The notes beneath the pieces were generated by a model. It ran no database searches. It worked only from the letters and a program-made list of their open reading frames with translations, and had not been told where the DNA came from. This document shows positions 1-12,961 of a DNA stretch of 64,000 nucleotides, in pieces. The stretch covers positions 40,638,762-40,702,761 of the forward strand of contig NC_053042.1 in the NCBI RefSeq assembly GCF_003473485.1. The letters are read 5' to 3'. Source of the stretch: Medicago truncatula. Its lineage: Eukaryota > Streptophyta > Magnoliopsida > Fabales > Fabaceae. Numbering within the stretch: position 1 is the stretch's first letter; each line of letters begins with the position of its first letter. The translations under genes and the position numbers were made by a program.

Positions 1-1363
1 TATGCTTCCACGCAAGGCCACGTAACAACACAAGCATCTTAAGAGAACTTACTTGTTTAAGAGATTTATGATTAAATATAAGATATGCTTTGAAGTAATG
101 ATTACATAATTTTTAGAATTAAATATATTTTTGGTCCCTATAAATATACAAATTTTTCGTTTTCGTCTCTCTAAAATTTTCGTTCAACATTTAGTCCCTA
201 TAAAATTTTCAATCTTCAATTTTAGTCCCTCGTTTAAAGTAAACTCATATGTAGAATTCATATTTTTAGATAAAATTTTGCAGAAAAATGTATAATATTA
301 TAAGGATCACTCAAAAAAAAATTAGAATTTTTTACCAAAACATGAATTAAATATAAATTTTTATATTTTTGGCGACATGATATTGAGTTTAATAAAGAAA
401 AAAATAAATAAAATATATTTTAAAACTGATTATCTAAATAAATTAAATTCCATCACCCATATTCTCAACTGAATCTTTAAACGGTTAAGTGATGGAGGGA
501 CTAACTTATTACAATGTGAGCAACGTTTTGAACCAAATTAAAACTTAATTTTAAAACATAAAGGTCAACTTGAAATTTTTAAAACATAAAAGACCAACTT
601 AAAATCTAAAATGAACATAAGAGACCAAACATACAATTAACTCTAAAATAATATTATCGTGTTGTTATCTTATATTAAAGTGTGTATCAAACAAATTATA
701 TGTTACATACTTATGTCATCCATATCATATCTTTATCAAAAACTATTTTCTTTTCTATCTTATTTTGACCATCAAACATACCGTTGATTTCTTTTTTTTT
801 TTTTTTTTGCTAAAAAAGTTTAACTAATATTATTAATCTATAATTGTTCAAAACAAATATGAGAAATCTTAAAAACATACCGAAAATCATAACTTTTTTT
901 TTAATAAAACAAGCGTAACTAATATCACTAATATATAATATGGTTGATTATCCAAAAAACATGTCGCCTTCGGTAAGATATGAACAACCATGATCGCTCG
1001 TCGTAGAATTCCATAGATTTCTTAGGCTTCTTTTTTTGGTAAAGTTAAATATTGTATTTTTGAGAATAAAAATGTCTATTTTGGTTATTTATTTTTAGAA
1101 AAGGTTTAAAATATATATGGTTTTGGTGGCTAGGCACAAATGAAGATGGCTAGCTCAAAAGTTTACAATATATTTTTTGAGTCAAACAGTACTGTCTTTT
1201 GTAATTTAAAAGTGAAACAAATATATAAAAAGATAGCACTTGCTTTGAATTATTTAGAAGCAACCATGGCAGTATTAAGCTGTCAGTGAGACTACTTTTT
1301 CAAGTGATTCAATTCAAGTACTTATTTTTATTCAAGATCTTATTTTAAATATTTGAAATATTA
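1..1363. other. Intergenic, AT-rich, repeat remnants
   Basis: No gene is visible. Around 118-230 there are 'ggtccctataaa' and 'tagtccctataaaa' motifs like those in the ends of legume MULE-type elements, and around 575-640 there are inverse 'gagaccaaacat' motifs. These could be the two ends of an old element, but the ends are diverged and I could not find a matching target duplication, so no element is called. Confidence 0.4.
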
Positions 1364-1651
1364 CTCTCACCGTACCATAATAATTGGGTCATTTATAAAA
1401 ATAATGTTTCAAAATAACTGAGTCATTTCACTTTTCAATACAATATTAATTACTTTTTTTCATTTATAACTATAATTAATATTATTTTCACAACTTCAAA
1501 TTCAATATATTTCACTTTGCATTTATGATAGTGGAAAATGCACAAATACTTAACAAGAGCACCTAAAATCATATTTCATTCTACTTCATTTATATATTTA
1601 CCTTAATATGTGGAAAAGAAAAAAGACTCGACTAATTTGGAACGGAGGGAG
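1364..1651. mobile_element. Stowaway-like MITE (diverged)
   Basis: The right end reads ggaacggagggagTA and the left end TActctcaccgtaccataat, which are diverged inverted copies of the Stowaway terminus (ctccctccgttc). TA dinucleotides flank both ends, as expected for Tc1/mariner-type insertion. The element is about 288 bp with no coding capacity. It lies upstream of the HIPP gene and could contribute to its promoter region. Confidence 0.6.
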
Positions 1652-2022
1652 TATTATTTTGTATCTATAAATTATAAAAAAAAAGCCACTAGTGTATTTT
1701 TTTTTTATACATAAATAAAGCACTAGTGATAAAGCCAACTCAGAAAAGAGAAGCTTAACCTAGTTTGTAGCTGTTTATTATCTTGCAGCACCGGCAATCA
1801 ATTTCTCTCTGTACTCTGAATGTGCTTAAGTAGTACGGATATATTTTTGAGCAAAATAACAAATATAGAACTATCCAATGCATTCCAACAATACCCTTTT
1901 GGTTCTATAGAGAAAAAAAATTATCTTTCTACTCTCTCTCCAACAACTATTTCTTCTCTTCTACTTCTTCACTCACAAGTTTCTTTCTTGTACTTGTACT
2001 TGTGTGAACTCAACTTGCAAAC

Positions 2023-4198
2023 ATGAGTAAACAAGATATGATGAAAATTCAGGTACACCCTTGTTCTTCTTACTTGTTTTTTTTAGTCTTGTGTTCACTA
2101 GTTAATTAAAGTACTTGTTGAAGTTAAATCTGTACTTATGTTTAACTGGTTTTTGGTTTGTTTGTTTCTTATGTAGAATTGTCTTCTCAAGGTTAATATC
2201 CATTGTGAAGGGTGTGAGCAGAAAGTGAAGAAACTGCTTCAGAAAATTGAAGGTACATTTAGACCATGTTTCTTTCATCTTTTCTTGTTTTTTTTTTTTT
2301 TTTTTTTTTTTCTTTTCAAATTCTTAGAATTTAGTTCACATGTTAACTTTACTATGTCGGTTTCTGTCAAAAACACAAAAACAAAAACTTTACTATGTCG
2401 GTTTAACATTTTCTCATGTTTCTAAACCCTTCTTAATTTCATGTTTTGTTGCTTCATTCATCCAAAGTTTCAAACTTTATGATGTTTTAGTTTTGAAGTT
2501 TGATTAAATGTTAAGTTTTGAAGTTAAAATTGTATTTTTACACGTTTGTGTTGTTGTTGTTGTGATGCAGGGGTGTATTCTGTGAATATAGATGCAGAAC
2601 AAGGGAAGGTGTTGGTGACAGGTGATGTAGATCCAGCAAAGCTCCTAAAAAAGCTGAAAAGTTCAGGGAAACATGCTGAACTATGGGGTGGACAGAAAGC
2701 TATGATGATTAATCAAAATCAAAACTTTCAACAACAACAGCCTCAGTTTAAGAACATGCAAATTGATAACAACAAAGGGGGTAAGAACAACAAGCCTCAA
2801 AATCAAAAGGGTCAAAAAGGTGGTGTTCAAGTAGCACAGTTTCAAAATCCTAAAGGAGGAAAAGATATGAAAGTGCCCAACAAATCTCAGAAACATGTTA
2901 ATTTTGATTTGTCTGAGGAGGAATTTGATGAGAGTGACGCTGATTTTGATGACTATGATGATGAAGATGATTTTGATGAGGATGAAGAAGAGGAGTTTGG
3001 TCATGGACATGGCCATGGTCAAGGGCCTCAAGGCAATGGATTTGGGCAGCATCCTATGCATAATAACAAGATGATGATGGCTATGATGCAGAATCAGAAT
3101 GGTCGTGGGCCACAGCTAGGGCCTGGTGGTGGTATGATGATGAATGGGCCTGCTGCCATGAACATCCCAAAGGGAGGGGGTGGTAATTATGCTAAAGCTA
3201 AAAAAGGAGATATTATGGATCTACCTATGCAAATGCATATGAAGGGTAAAAGTGGAAATTACGGTGAGGTAAAAAATGGTAATGGAGGTGGTAAGAAAGG
3301 GGGTGATGATGGAGGTAAGAAGAATAAAGGGGAAAAGCAAAAGGGTGGTGGGGGAGATTGGGGAGATGAAAAAAATAGTAGCAAGAAGAAAAATGGTAAA
3401 GGTAAAAACGGTGGTGGTGGTTTTCTAGTTAAGTTTCTAGGGCTTGGAAAAAAGAGCAAAAAGGGAGGAGGTGCAGCCGACACAACAAACAAGAAAAAAA
3501 ACAATGGAGGAGGTGGAAATAGCAACAACAGCAAAGGGAAAGATGGTAAGAAAGGTGAAAAATTGGATAAAGTTGAATTTGATTTCCAAGACTTTGATAT
3601 CACTCCTCATGGTAAAAGTGGCAAGGGTGGAAATGGAAATGGAAATGGGAAAGGTGCTCCTGCCAAGGGTAATGCCAATAATGGTCATGGTAGCAATAAT
3701 AATGGTAATGGGGGCCATATGGGTCCAATGGGGCAGATGGGTGCAATGAATCAGATGGCAGCAATGAATAGGATGGGTCCAATGGGGCAGATGGGTTCAA
3801 TGGACCAAATGAGGAGCATGCCGGCAGTGCAAGGATTACCGGCCGGGGCAGCAGCCGCGGCGATGAATGGTGGCTATTATCAAGGAATGCAGCAGATGCA
3901 ACCAAATCCTTATCATCAGCAGCAGCAGCAGCATCAACAACAACAGCAGCAGCAGCAATACATGGCTATGATGATGCAGCAACAACAACAGCAACAAATG
4001 CAGCAACAACTGCAGCAGCAACAAATGCAGCAAGGAAACATGAACAACATGTATCCACAACATATGATGTATGGAGGTGGAAGGCCACATCCATCAATGA
4101 ACTATATGGGACCGCCACCAATGCCATCACACCCTATGGCAGATCCTATCACTCATGTTTTCAGTGATGAGAACACTGAGAGCTGTAGCATCATGTAA
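2023..4198 (+). CDS. HIPP: Heavy-metal-associated isoprenylated plant protein (HIPP)
   Basis: Three exons: 2023-2052, 2177-2252 and 2571-4198, giving 577 residues. Residues about 12-75 form one HMA fold with the metal-binding CxxC (Cys20, Cys23, in IHCEGCE), followed by [18 protein letters not shown]. The rest is low complexity: an acidic Asp/Glu block (about residues 135-165), Gly/Lys/Asn-rich stretches, Met-Gly-Gln repeats and two Gln runs. The protein ends in CSIM, a CaaX farnesylation box. HIPPs bind soft metal ions or act as scaffolds and, once prenylated, sit at membranes or in the nucleus. The start at 2023 gives [10 protein letters not shown], which I remember as the usual N-terminus of the single-HMA, long-tail HIPP clade (Arabidopsis HIPP32-34 type). 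Both introns have GT-AG ends and keep the frame. Metal specificity cannot be read from the sequence. Confidence 0.92.
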
Positions 4199-7100
4199 AG
4201 TAATTAATTACTAGTAGTGCTAGTTTGTTTTCAGGTTCTATTATTGTCTTTTTTTTTTGGGGGGTCCATTAAATTTTGTTGCAATGGTAGGAAAATGTGC
4301 AAGATTTAAGGATTTATCTGATTATATCATATGATGTTTGTTTTATTTTGTTGTGTGTCCTGTGTAACGACAACCTTATGAGCAGGACATGGTGCCAATG
4401 CCAGTCAATGACAGTATATCACATGACCTGTGGTGACTAAATCACTCCTCAGAACTTATCTTAACCCATTAAATTGTATGAGTTCTTCTAACTAATTATT
4501 AATTTTAGCTTGATAAATTAGTATCTTCCTTTCACCTTGTTTTGAGTTGTGATTTCCTTGCTTACTTGAACTTGTACCACGTATTGAAGGGAATTGCGAA
4601 TCATGTGACTATGCACTTGACAGCACGAATTGCTAAAATTTTACTGTACATGCCGGACATACAAATTCACGGGTTCAATTTGTAATAATCGTTTGGTAAA
4701 CGATAAGATTTGTAAGGTTTGGTCCGTATTGGACCCAACCAAAATCACTGTTCAACCCAAACAACTATGAATGATTCAAATTGTGGGTTCATTTGGTTTT
4801 CTCCGAATCTATGAACATTCCGATTCTTTCATATACCTCTCTGGAGGAACCTAGTAAACACAACCAAAAGGGGGTGGACAACGACTTAGGTGAAGAAAAG
4901 TTAACCTCAGAGTTTCGATTGTTGCAGGGATTCCGCTCCTTAGAATGTAAAGTGAACAATATGGACCAATAGTTAATAAACTAAAGGTAGATATTGTAGG
5001 TACTACATAACAAATCATAATAACAACTCTTAGATTTTTTCACTTTACATTTTAAAAGATCATCCCCATTGTTGCATATAATTTGATAGGAACTAACTAC
5101 ACAAATATTTAGAATTAAAAAACATCCCAAACTCTAAATTAGCTGTTCAAAAATAAACAATAATCTTATCTAACTTCGTAATACTAGTATAGTCCAAATA
5201 TATTTTACAACCAACCAATTGTTTCTATACTTACTCACTAGTGGAGCTAGCTCATTTATAATGGAATACATTATCCATTTCCATCTGTTTTTGTGCTCTA
5301 AAATTCAATGCACTAACAATCACAAGCTAGTGTCAAATCATTTGAAAGGGAGAAAAAATTGATGGGTATTTACTATTTACTCCACTTTGCACACAATCTT
5401 TCCATTTCACTCACTAAACCTTCCTTAAAAATCCAGTTGCACACATGTCATTTACCTAAAGCCTTACGTGTCATGTCTTTATAAGATTAAATCCATGTTA
5501 TGTTATGTTTTTTTTTTTTTTTTTTTTTTTTTTGAGTAAAAAATCCATGTTATGTTATTGACGAAATTCTTCTTCTCTGATAAACTAACTATTACATTTA
5601 TCCATACAAAAATTTCAAACTTATCAAATATTTTCACATTTTAGACACAAGTGTGCTAAGTGTAAACAACACTTCTTAAGATAATATTCCTCTGTTCCAT
5701 TTACGTACATAGCCAATGGAATGGTGGGTCTACAGCCCTAAGGTTGAAAAGATTCCTTAACATTCTTTGAAATATATTTTACATCCAGACAAAAACCAAG
5801 AAATACGTTTTACCTTATTAATTATGGCCATGGGTAACTTTATATCATATAGTAGTAGTTTTCTTTCTTTCCTTCTTTTTTTCTTTCAGATTCCCTTTGA
5901 TGTAATAATTTCCTCACTTTTCTTTCTTTTACTTTCTTCTTTATGAAAAAACACATTTGTTTATTGATGTTTAATTTTATGCATAAGATGTCCAAAAATT
6001 AACAATGACAATGCTTAGTTTTAGACTATTATATTTTTTATTTTAAAAAGGACATTTTCTGATCAGAAAAAATGGACTTGTTATTATACAGTGTAAATCA
6101 TACAAACCATTGAAATTGCCATGGATCAAATAAGCTCACTTTTACATGGAGTAAGTGTTATATTTGTAAAGTTTTTATATCTTCATTGTAAGTTAATTAT
6201 TTTACTACGTATGCTTGTATAATTTAATTAGTACTTTAAATATCATTCTCAAGTCATTATTCTCTATACTACATTTGCAATTATAGTGAATACACTAATT
6301 ATTAATAAGGTTAATTTGATAAAATCATTGTTTATTTCCTTCATTTATAATTTCTCTTGCATTTGTGTGAAATAGTTTAGTATGACACTTATAATGAGAT
6401 AGAGAAAGCATATATAAAACCCGAAGATGCATGGTCAAAAATAATTTATTGCAGGGCATTCCTATGAAATTTGTGGTCCGTTCTCAAAATAAAGAGAGGC
6501 TCCTAAGAAAAAAAATGTCAATTATTTTTAAAGAGAAAAAAATGTTTATAACGTTAGTGTTGTTTTATTTTTTACGAAAAATAATTATAATTTTGTTGTT
6601 AGATCTTTGTTATTTTATACTATAAGTTTGGGAAAAAAATAATATGAATAAATGAAAAGAACAAAAAAAAATTCTAATGTGTTTGTTAATAAAATAGATG
6701 AAAAAAAAAGAATTAAAAAAAAAAAGAAAACATTAATCCTGGATGAGGGTTGAACCTCGAAACCGTGGAGTATCAACACAAATTGCAACCGCTAGAGTAT
6801 ATCTACAAGCTTAGAAATCATTAAGCATTAATACTATATACTTACTCCAACCTGCATTATAAAAATAAAATAAAAAAATATTTGGGCCCCTAAGTTTTGG
6901 AGACCCGGTTCTGTAGAGCTGCTTGCACCCCCAAGATCCGGCCCTGCACATGTATAGGCTATGTGTAGTTCTATTTCTTTTAAGAGAACATAGTTCTAAT
7001 ATCTTGGTTCCCCGAATTTGTAATATCGTATCCACTTGTATTTTTATGAAAAAACACATTTAGCACATTGTTTTTGGAGTTTAGACGTGCCTTAGAGATT

Positions 7101-8266
7101 TGTTTCTAGGATCTAGTTAATCGATCACTTTTGATTTGAGATCGGGACTCTGTTTTCGCGACTCAAGTTTTTAGGTCTGTTATGGTGTCTTTTCTGACAA
7201 ACTAGAGGTCAAGTGGTGGTGGAATTTGAAGGAGTGTTTGAATATGTGATTTTCACGTGTTTAATTGGACTCAGCTATATTGATGGGAAGATGATGGTCT
7301 GCTTCCAGGGTTTTGATTGGTTGAGTGATTTTTTGGAGGAGTTATGATGAACAACATATGATAGGTGATTAAATTGTGTTTTTGTTGTCCTTTGTCAGGA
7401 AGTATGAGGGTTTGACTTTGATTTGAGTATATACTTTGGTTTTGGCGATTAATTTTCTTATTAATATTGGTGTTAACATCAAACATTTGAGTATTTACTT
7501 TGGTTTTGGCAATTAGTTTTCTTATTAATATTGGTGTTAACCCTCAGTTCGACTTTGACGTAGTGTTTGTATCAGTATTTTATGATGTTTTTAGTGATCC
7601 ATCTATATATGATATCTTTACTTTATCTTATTTGTTAAAAACTTAATTATTAATAAATTTTATCGTTAAAAAACATTTAACACATTTGTTTTTCAGTCCG
7701 ACACACTAGTGTTACTTTTACTCATCCACATAGGAACCTGCCTGAATTGACAACACCAATTCTTGTCTATGATCCCAATGACCTCTGATATGATCGAAGA
7801 AAAGCATAAACTTGAATCAGTTGGAAAAAAACATTTCAATGCTAGATATTTTGAAATACCAATCACATATAAAGTTCATTCATATTGAAAAAGTATCGGC
7901 TTTCTCGTTAAACTAGGAGAACAAAGTAAGAAAAATAAACGAAAAATAAAGAGTAAACATAAAAGAAAAGGACAATAAGCAAATGAGTTATACAAAAAAG
8001 CGATGAGGACCGAAAGAAAGAACATGGATGTTAATAAAGTAGTGTGGAACTGATTATTTTGTCGTCTCTATTTTGCCTGCAAAATTTTCACCGTTCTTCT
8101 TATAAGAAAAAAAAAAATTGTATAGTTTTTGTAGAAGTTTTAGAAAATAAAATATAAAGGAAGTGCAAATAACAACTGCTATGCTTGATAAAACGATTGA
8201 TGAACTTGGCCTTTTATGACCAGCTTTACTTATGTTATTTTTTTTTTTTTAGGGAAGCTTTACTTA
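4199..8266. other. Intergenic; 3'UTR then gene-free DNA
   Basis: 4199 to about 4450 is probably the HIPP 3'UTR. The remainder is AT-rich with long T runs (about 5511-5533). At about 5688-5710 there is a lone Stowaway-type left end. Near 6936-6946 the stretch gatccggccctg resembles the right end of a hAT-type MITE, but no left end was found. A 64-bp tandem duplication is listed separately. No open frame here looks like a gene. Confidence 0.5.
7422..7541. repeat. 64-bp tandem duplication
   Basis: Two adjacent copies, 7422-7485 and 7486-7541, both beginning tttgagtat and continuing through ttggttttggcgattaattt-type sequence to attggtgttaac. The copies differ by only a few bases, so the duplication is fairly recent. 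Confidence 0.85.
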
Positions 8267-8767
8267 GAAAATTGCTTTTTTTTTTTTTTTACATACAAAT
8301 ATTCATAATAAGACATGAAAATTACCTAAAAGCCTCCAGCAGCAGTTAATTGCCGCTCAAGTAATTGTCGGTAGTTAATTGCCGCTGAAGTTCGTGTCAG
8401 AACAAAAAAAAAAAGCAATACCAATCAAATGTAAACGAGTTAAAACTTGCAATACCTGTTTTTTGATGCATATTGTGTGTAAAAACATCCTAGCAATCAA
8501 TCGCAATGATTTGGAACCAAGATTTTGACAAAATATTTTTGAATTAGGGATTTTTTGAGGAGTGGTATTATGAGGTAAAGTGATGAGTGAATAGGATATA
8601 GGGATTTACTGGATTTCGGGAAAAAAACCAATGGCAGTTAACTACCATTGGCACCAGCGGCAGTTAACTGCTGCCGGTTAGCCCAACGGTAGTTAACTAC
8701 GGCTGGGGACTATAAGGTAATTTTCTTGTGTCAATATGACGTTTTTGAAGTCAGAAGAGCAATTTTC
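8267..8767. mobile_element. MULE-type MITE with GTTAAC palindromes
   Basis: A 501-bp non-coding element. Both ends read GAAAATTGCT inward (8267-8276 and the complement of 8758-8767). The 9-bp target duplication CTTTACTTA is exact (8258-8266 and 8768-8776), which is the Mutator superfamily signature. Next to each end lies a similar subterminal stretch (gaaaattacct near 8316; complement of aggtaattttc near 8714). The interior has several copies of the palindrome-like motif ggcagttaactgcc in diverged forms. It lacks a transposase. Confidence 0.8.
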
Positions 8768-9389
8768 CTTTACTTATGTTATTGTAGTAAGTATGAGTTC
8801 AATTAGAAAGAAATTTATAGATTTCACTCTTAGTATTTTCACCTCCATAACCGTTCAAAATTCTCATATAAGTACAGCTTTCACTTTTAACTGTTCTCTC
8901 TCATTTCTCTAATTTAAATAAAATACACATATTTATCAATTTCTATTAGCATAATTAAATGTTGCATCTATGGTTTCAAAGACCTCTCTATTAGCATAAT
9001 TTCTGTTAATTATAAATGTAGGCAACATTAGATAGGTGGCTCTGGATTCGATCTCTCAATGATAACATTGTGTCTGAATGCAATGTTTACATTTATGATC
9101 TTATTAGATAGAAGCGACTATATGGTGCAGTATTACTTAGAGATAAGCACATCCGCAATTGAGAAGTATTTGATTCATAGGGTTGATATCATGCAACATC
9201 ACTATAGAAAAGTGTTATACCGAATACGGTGTAGTATATCACTCGAGAAAAGTGACCACATGATGTAATATCATTTGAGAGAAACACACCTTTATTTGAT
9301 TCCTGGATTCGTAGTGGAGTAGACTGATATCAAAGAAGAAGAATAAGTTTAGAGTCTATAGGCATGCATATTGCATACCATTACTTGAA

Positions 9390-10815
9390 GGGTTAAATAT
9401 GTTTTAAGTTCCTACATTTTGCGTGATTTTCAAGAATAATCCCTATATTTCAATAAATGTTTTAAAATCCCTACATTTTTACTCCGTTAGTACAATTGGT
9501 CCTTACCGTCTATTTTCGATGACTAGGCTAACGGAAGATGCCACCTAGACGCCACTAGGATGCCACATGGCCTCATTAATGATGTGTCATGCCACATGTT
9601 AAAATCCCAATTTAACTTGTCAAAAAAAGAAAATCCTAATTTAAATTAACAATTAAAATCTTAATATTTTTTATTCATCAACCACACTTAAACAATCAAA
9701 AATAAAAACAATCCCTTTTCTTCTCGTTCTTGTTCCAGGATTTCTCTACCAAGACCACACCACCCAGCATCATCGTCATCTTCATCTCTCTTCCATTATT
9801 TTTTTTCTTCAGTTTTTCAAAAATTAGAGATTTGAAATTCCTTCTTCATCACGGAACAACCTCTTGACTTCATTCCCTTTTTCACTCTCGTCACTGTAAG
9901 CGTGATCGAAACTCCCATCCTCTGCGTCTTCAACCCTTACGATGTCGATGTCGCGGCTATCACGACTTCACCATACCGTCGTCGTCGTTGATGGTCAGAT
10001 CCGACACCATTGCTATAGCAAACACCCAAAACAAAGTTGATGATTTTTCAAATCTAGCTTTGTCTGATTTTGTTTGTTGAGGTTACGACGGCTACAATGG
10101 AGATTCTTACATGTTGCAGTTGATTTAGATTAGATTTAAGGAATCTGTTGGTACTACGTTTGAAGTTTTTTGTAAGATCTTACTATTGTTGTAAATTGCA
10201 TTGAATGATGCCTTCAGACATTGTTCAATCAACAAATTTTATCCAGTAAAAATTGTGAGGCTTTAGCTATGAGTCTTAGGAATCATTTGCGTTACATTGG
10301 GATTCCGTGCTTAAAACTTGTGGTTGATTTCTTTTACAGTTAAATTGGATTCTGTTTTTAGACATGGTTTGTTTTGTTGGTGTACTGCTGGTTCTCTTGT
10401 TGATGCTATGTTTTGTTGATATTTGAGGGGAAGGTTTCAATCTATAATGATGAAGATGGTGGTGGGAATTAAGTTATTTTTGGTAGAATGAAATTCTGAA
10501 ATTAGGCTTGCGAGTATGCAACATGATATAGAAAAAAAAAATTTAAGGAAAAATGTTTTTTTATTAATAATAACTGAAATTTTAATTAATTTAATTATAA
10601 TATTTATACCGATGACACCTGTGTCCACACAAGATGCCACTCAAAAAATACGGGGTCCACAATATGCCACATCAACATTCTGTTAGCCTAGTCATCGGTA
10701 AGAACCAATTGTACTAACGGAATAAAAATGTAGGGATTTTAAAAACATTTATTAAAATGTAGAGACTATTCTTCAAAGTCACGCAAAATATAGGGACTAA
10801 AAACATATTTAACCC
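9390..10815. mobile_element. MULE with long TIRs, possible Pack-MULE
   Basis: The element starts GGGTTAAATATG at 9390 and ends with its complement at 10815. The flanking 9-bp target duplication TTACTTGAA is exact (9381-9389 and 10816-10824). The terminal inverted repeats run about 145-160 bp and carry the 'tagtccctacattttgcgtgac' type of sequence common in legume MULEs. The interior, especially about 9720-10120, is richer in GC than its surroundings and has coding-like triplet texture, without an intact frame. This resembles a captured host gene fragment. There is no transposase, so it is non-autonomous. Confidence 0.85.
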
Positions 10816-10824
10816 TTACTTGAA

Positions 10825-12096
10825 TCACAAATTGTACTGACTTTGGTGGGTGTACTGGATTGTATTGTCTTACCTTGATTTTGTGGCATGTACCGATGTT
10901 TTACCATTATGACTCTTTATTAAGTGTGATCTAATGTGATACTACTAGTACTATTACGTATTTTTGAAACTTGTCCTTTCGTTCTTTTGTGTTTGTGTGG
11001 TTTGACTCTACGTTTGTGAAATCAAATTTTTTTTAGCCTTATGTATAGACACCGTTTTGTGTCCGTCTCTTGTTTTGAGAAAATGGTCAGCTATGATAGT
11101 TGACATCGAATTGGGATAAATGAATTATAATTTAGCTCTCCACTTTTTTTTTTGTCCTCAAAGTTTGTAAACCTTTGTGATTTTTAAATATTAATCAAAA
11201 GCCTTATTTTATTATTATGATTTTTTCAAATAACAAAATATGAACCATATATACGAGTTGTTATATCATTGTCCAAAAAAGTATTTAAAATTCCCATATT
11301 TTAACAGTCTTAGGAACTTAAGTACTAATAAATATTAGATATATTATTTTGAGATTTAGAGTGTCACAATAACCAGTACAAAACTATCTTGATATAGATA
11401 TAGAACGATGATTGAGATGAAGAATCGTTGCGATTTATAAAGTGGTGGTAGGATAAATATTCACCGGTAATTAGTGTGTGAGTTTAATGACTTGGGGGTC
11501 TGTATTATGTTACCAAAATGAATCAAAAGAGGGAGTATTTATTGGAGCAAGAGGGATGATTATTGAAGAGGTAATGGGGTTGTAGGTCCCACACATAGTT
11601 GATGGAGAAATTGGGTGTCATCAACGTTAAATGGGAGTTAGCCAGTTAGGACTTAAACTTTAGGGAAGAGGGCAATAGAAATGACATTTGAAAATGCGTT
11701 TATCAGTAACGATCGATATTAAATGAAAGTGATATCATGGGGAATTGTTGTGTAATTAAAGATAGAGAAATGATATTTGTACAATTATTTTGGTATAATT
11801 TTTGGATAAATTTCTCTTTCATACTCAGATTATATTCTTATTCTCTTTCTTCATTTTTCTCTCTCTATTGTTTTTGACCAACGAAAAGAGAGAATAACAA
11901 AGTTGTTCCAAAAATTGTTTCAAAAAAATTGTACAAATATCACTGCCCTTGAAGATAAGAGGCGAAAATCTAAGGAAACAAAAGGGAGGGGAAATGGCTA
12001 GGGTAAGGTTAAACTTTAGCTATATCTAATAAGCTTTTATAATAAGAGAAGATATTACCTAACAAATCAGTCTCTTATAATATGAGACCATCTTTC
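10825..12096. other. Intergenic, no gene seen
   Basis: AT-rich sequence with no supported coding region and no clear element ends. It fills the gap between two transposons. Confidence 0.4.
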
Positions 12097-12715
12097 CAGG
12101 GGCGGAGCTACATATGCCCTTGTGTGGGCATGTGCCTCCACAAATATTCTAATTCTAGTACTAGTAAATGGTGTTAAGCCTACTTCATACCCCCATTAGT
12201 TAGTAAAAAAAAAATTTATATTATCAAAGTAAAATTAGTGAAATTATTTAATATCTCAATTATTGATAAATTGATCCATATTAATCATAATATATATTTT
12301 CCGTCAGTTTAACTCAATTATTAAGGACATTGCATAATATATGTAGGAGTCATGTTTCGAATTCTGAACACTCAACTTCTCCATATTTAAAATGTGTGAG
12401 CTCAAATCACCAACCTACTTGACCCAAAAAAGAAATCGTAATATATATTTTTTGTGTTATGAGTGATTCATATGTAAAAAAAAATTGTTTTAAATTAAAT
12501 GATCATTTCAATTTTTAATGCAGTTTTAATTACTTTTTCTAACTGTACACTAATAATTGCACTATTCTTAAGTATGAGTGGAAATAGGGACATTACATAA
12601 TATATGTAGAAACCAGAAATTATATTAGGGACAATTGCATAATTTATGTAGGAGTCAGAAATCTTTGAAATCTGAATATAGCTCCCACAATGTAAATTTT
12701 TTGGCTCCGCCGCTG
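12097..12715. mobile_element. hAT-type MITE carrying a SINE-like copy
   Basis: The termini are CAGGGGCGGAGCTA at 12097 and the complement of tggctccgccgctg ending at 12715, that is CAG(G/C)GGCGGAGC. The 8-bp flanks are catctttc (12089-12096) and catcttta (12716-12723), seven of eight matching, which fits hAT insertion. Inside, about 12300-12435 resembles the SINE-like repeat also found near 41.5 kb, and parts of it recur near 12590-12680. There is no coding capacity. Confidence 0.75.
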
Positions 12716-12961
12716 CATCTTTATAATGTCTTGCTCTAAATTTAGACAGTCACACTTTTTATAACTCGTTACCATTGAAAGGGTTGTGGCTTATATTGTA
12801 CACCTCTTTTAAAAGTCATAATTAAAAGAATATTTTTTCTTTCTAATTTATTGTAACTAGGATCCTTGATCCCAAGAGGTGCTCCAAGATATTCCGACGA
12901 TTTAGACTATTTGTGTCCTTATGAAACTAATCATCTTGTTGGTTGTGAATATTTTTTTTTA

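Noticed and set aside
1-660. A MULE-type element with ends near 118 and 642
   Set aside because: The ends are only loosely similar and no 9-bp duplication is present.
2681-4090. Several long frames on the minus strand (and other frames) inside the HIPP gene
   Set aside because: They are shadows of repetitive GGT/AAG/CAG codons in the HIPP exon and have no independent start context or homology.
8224-8783. A 16-bp direct repeat (ctttacttatgttatt) around the 8.3-8.8 kb element with a T run, suggesting a retroposon
   Set aside because: The left copy is separated from the element by 18 bp, whereas an exact 9-bp repeat abuts inverted termini on both sides. A MULE-type insertion into a pre-existing local repeat explains everything.
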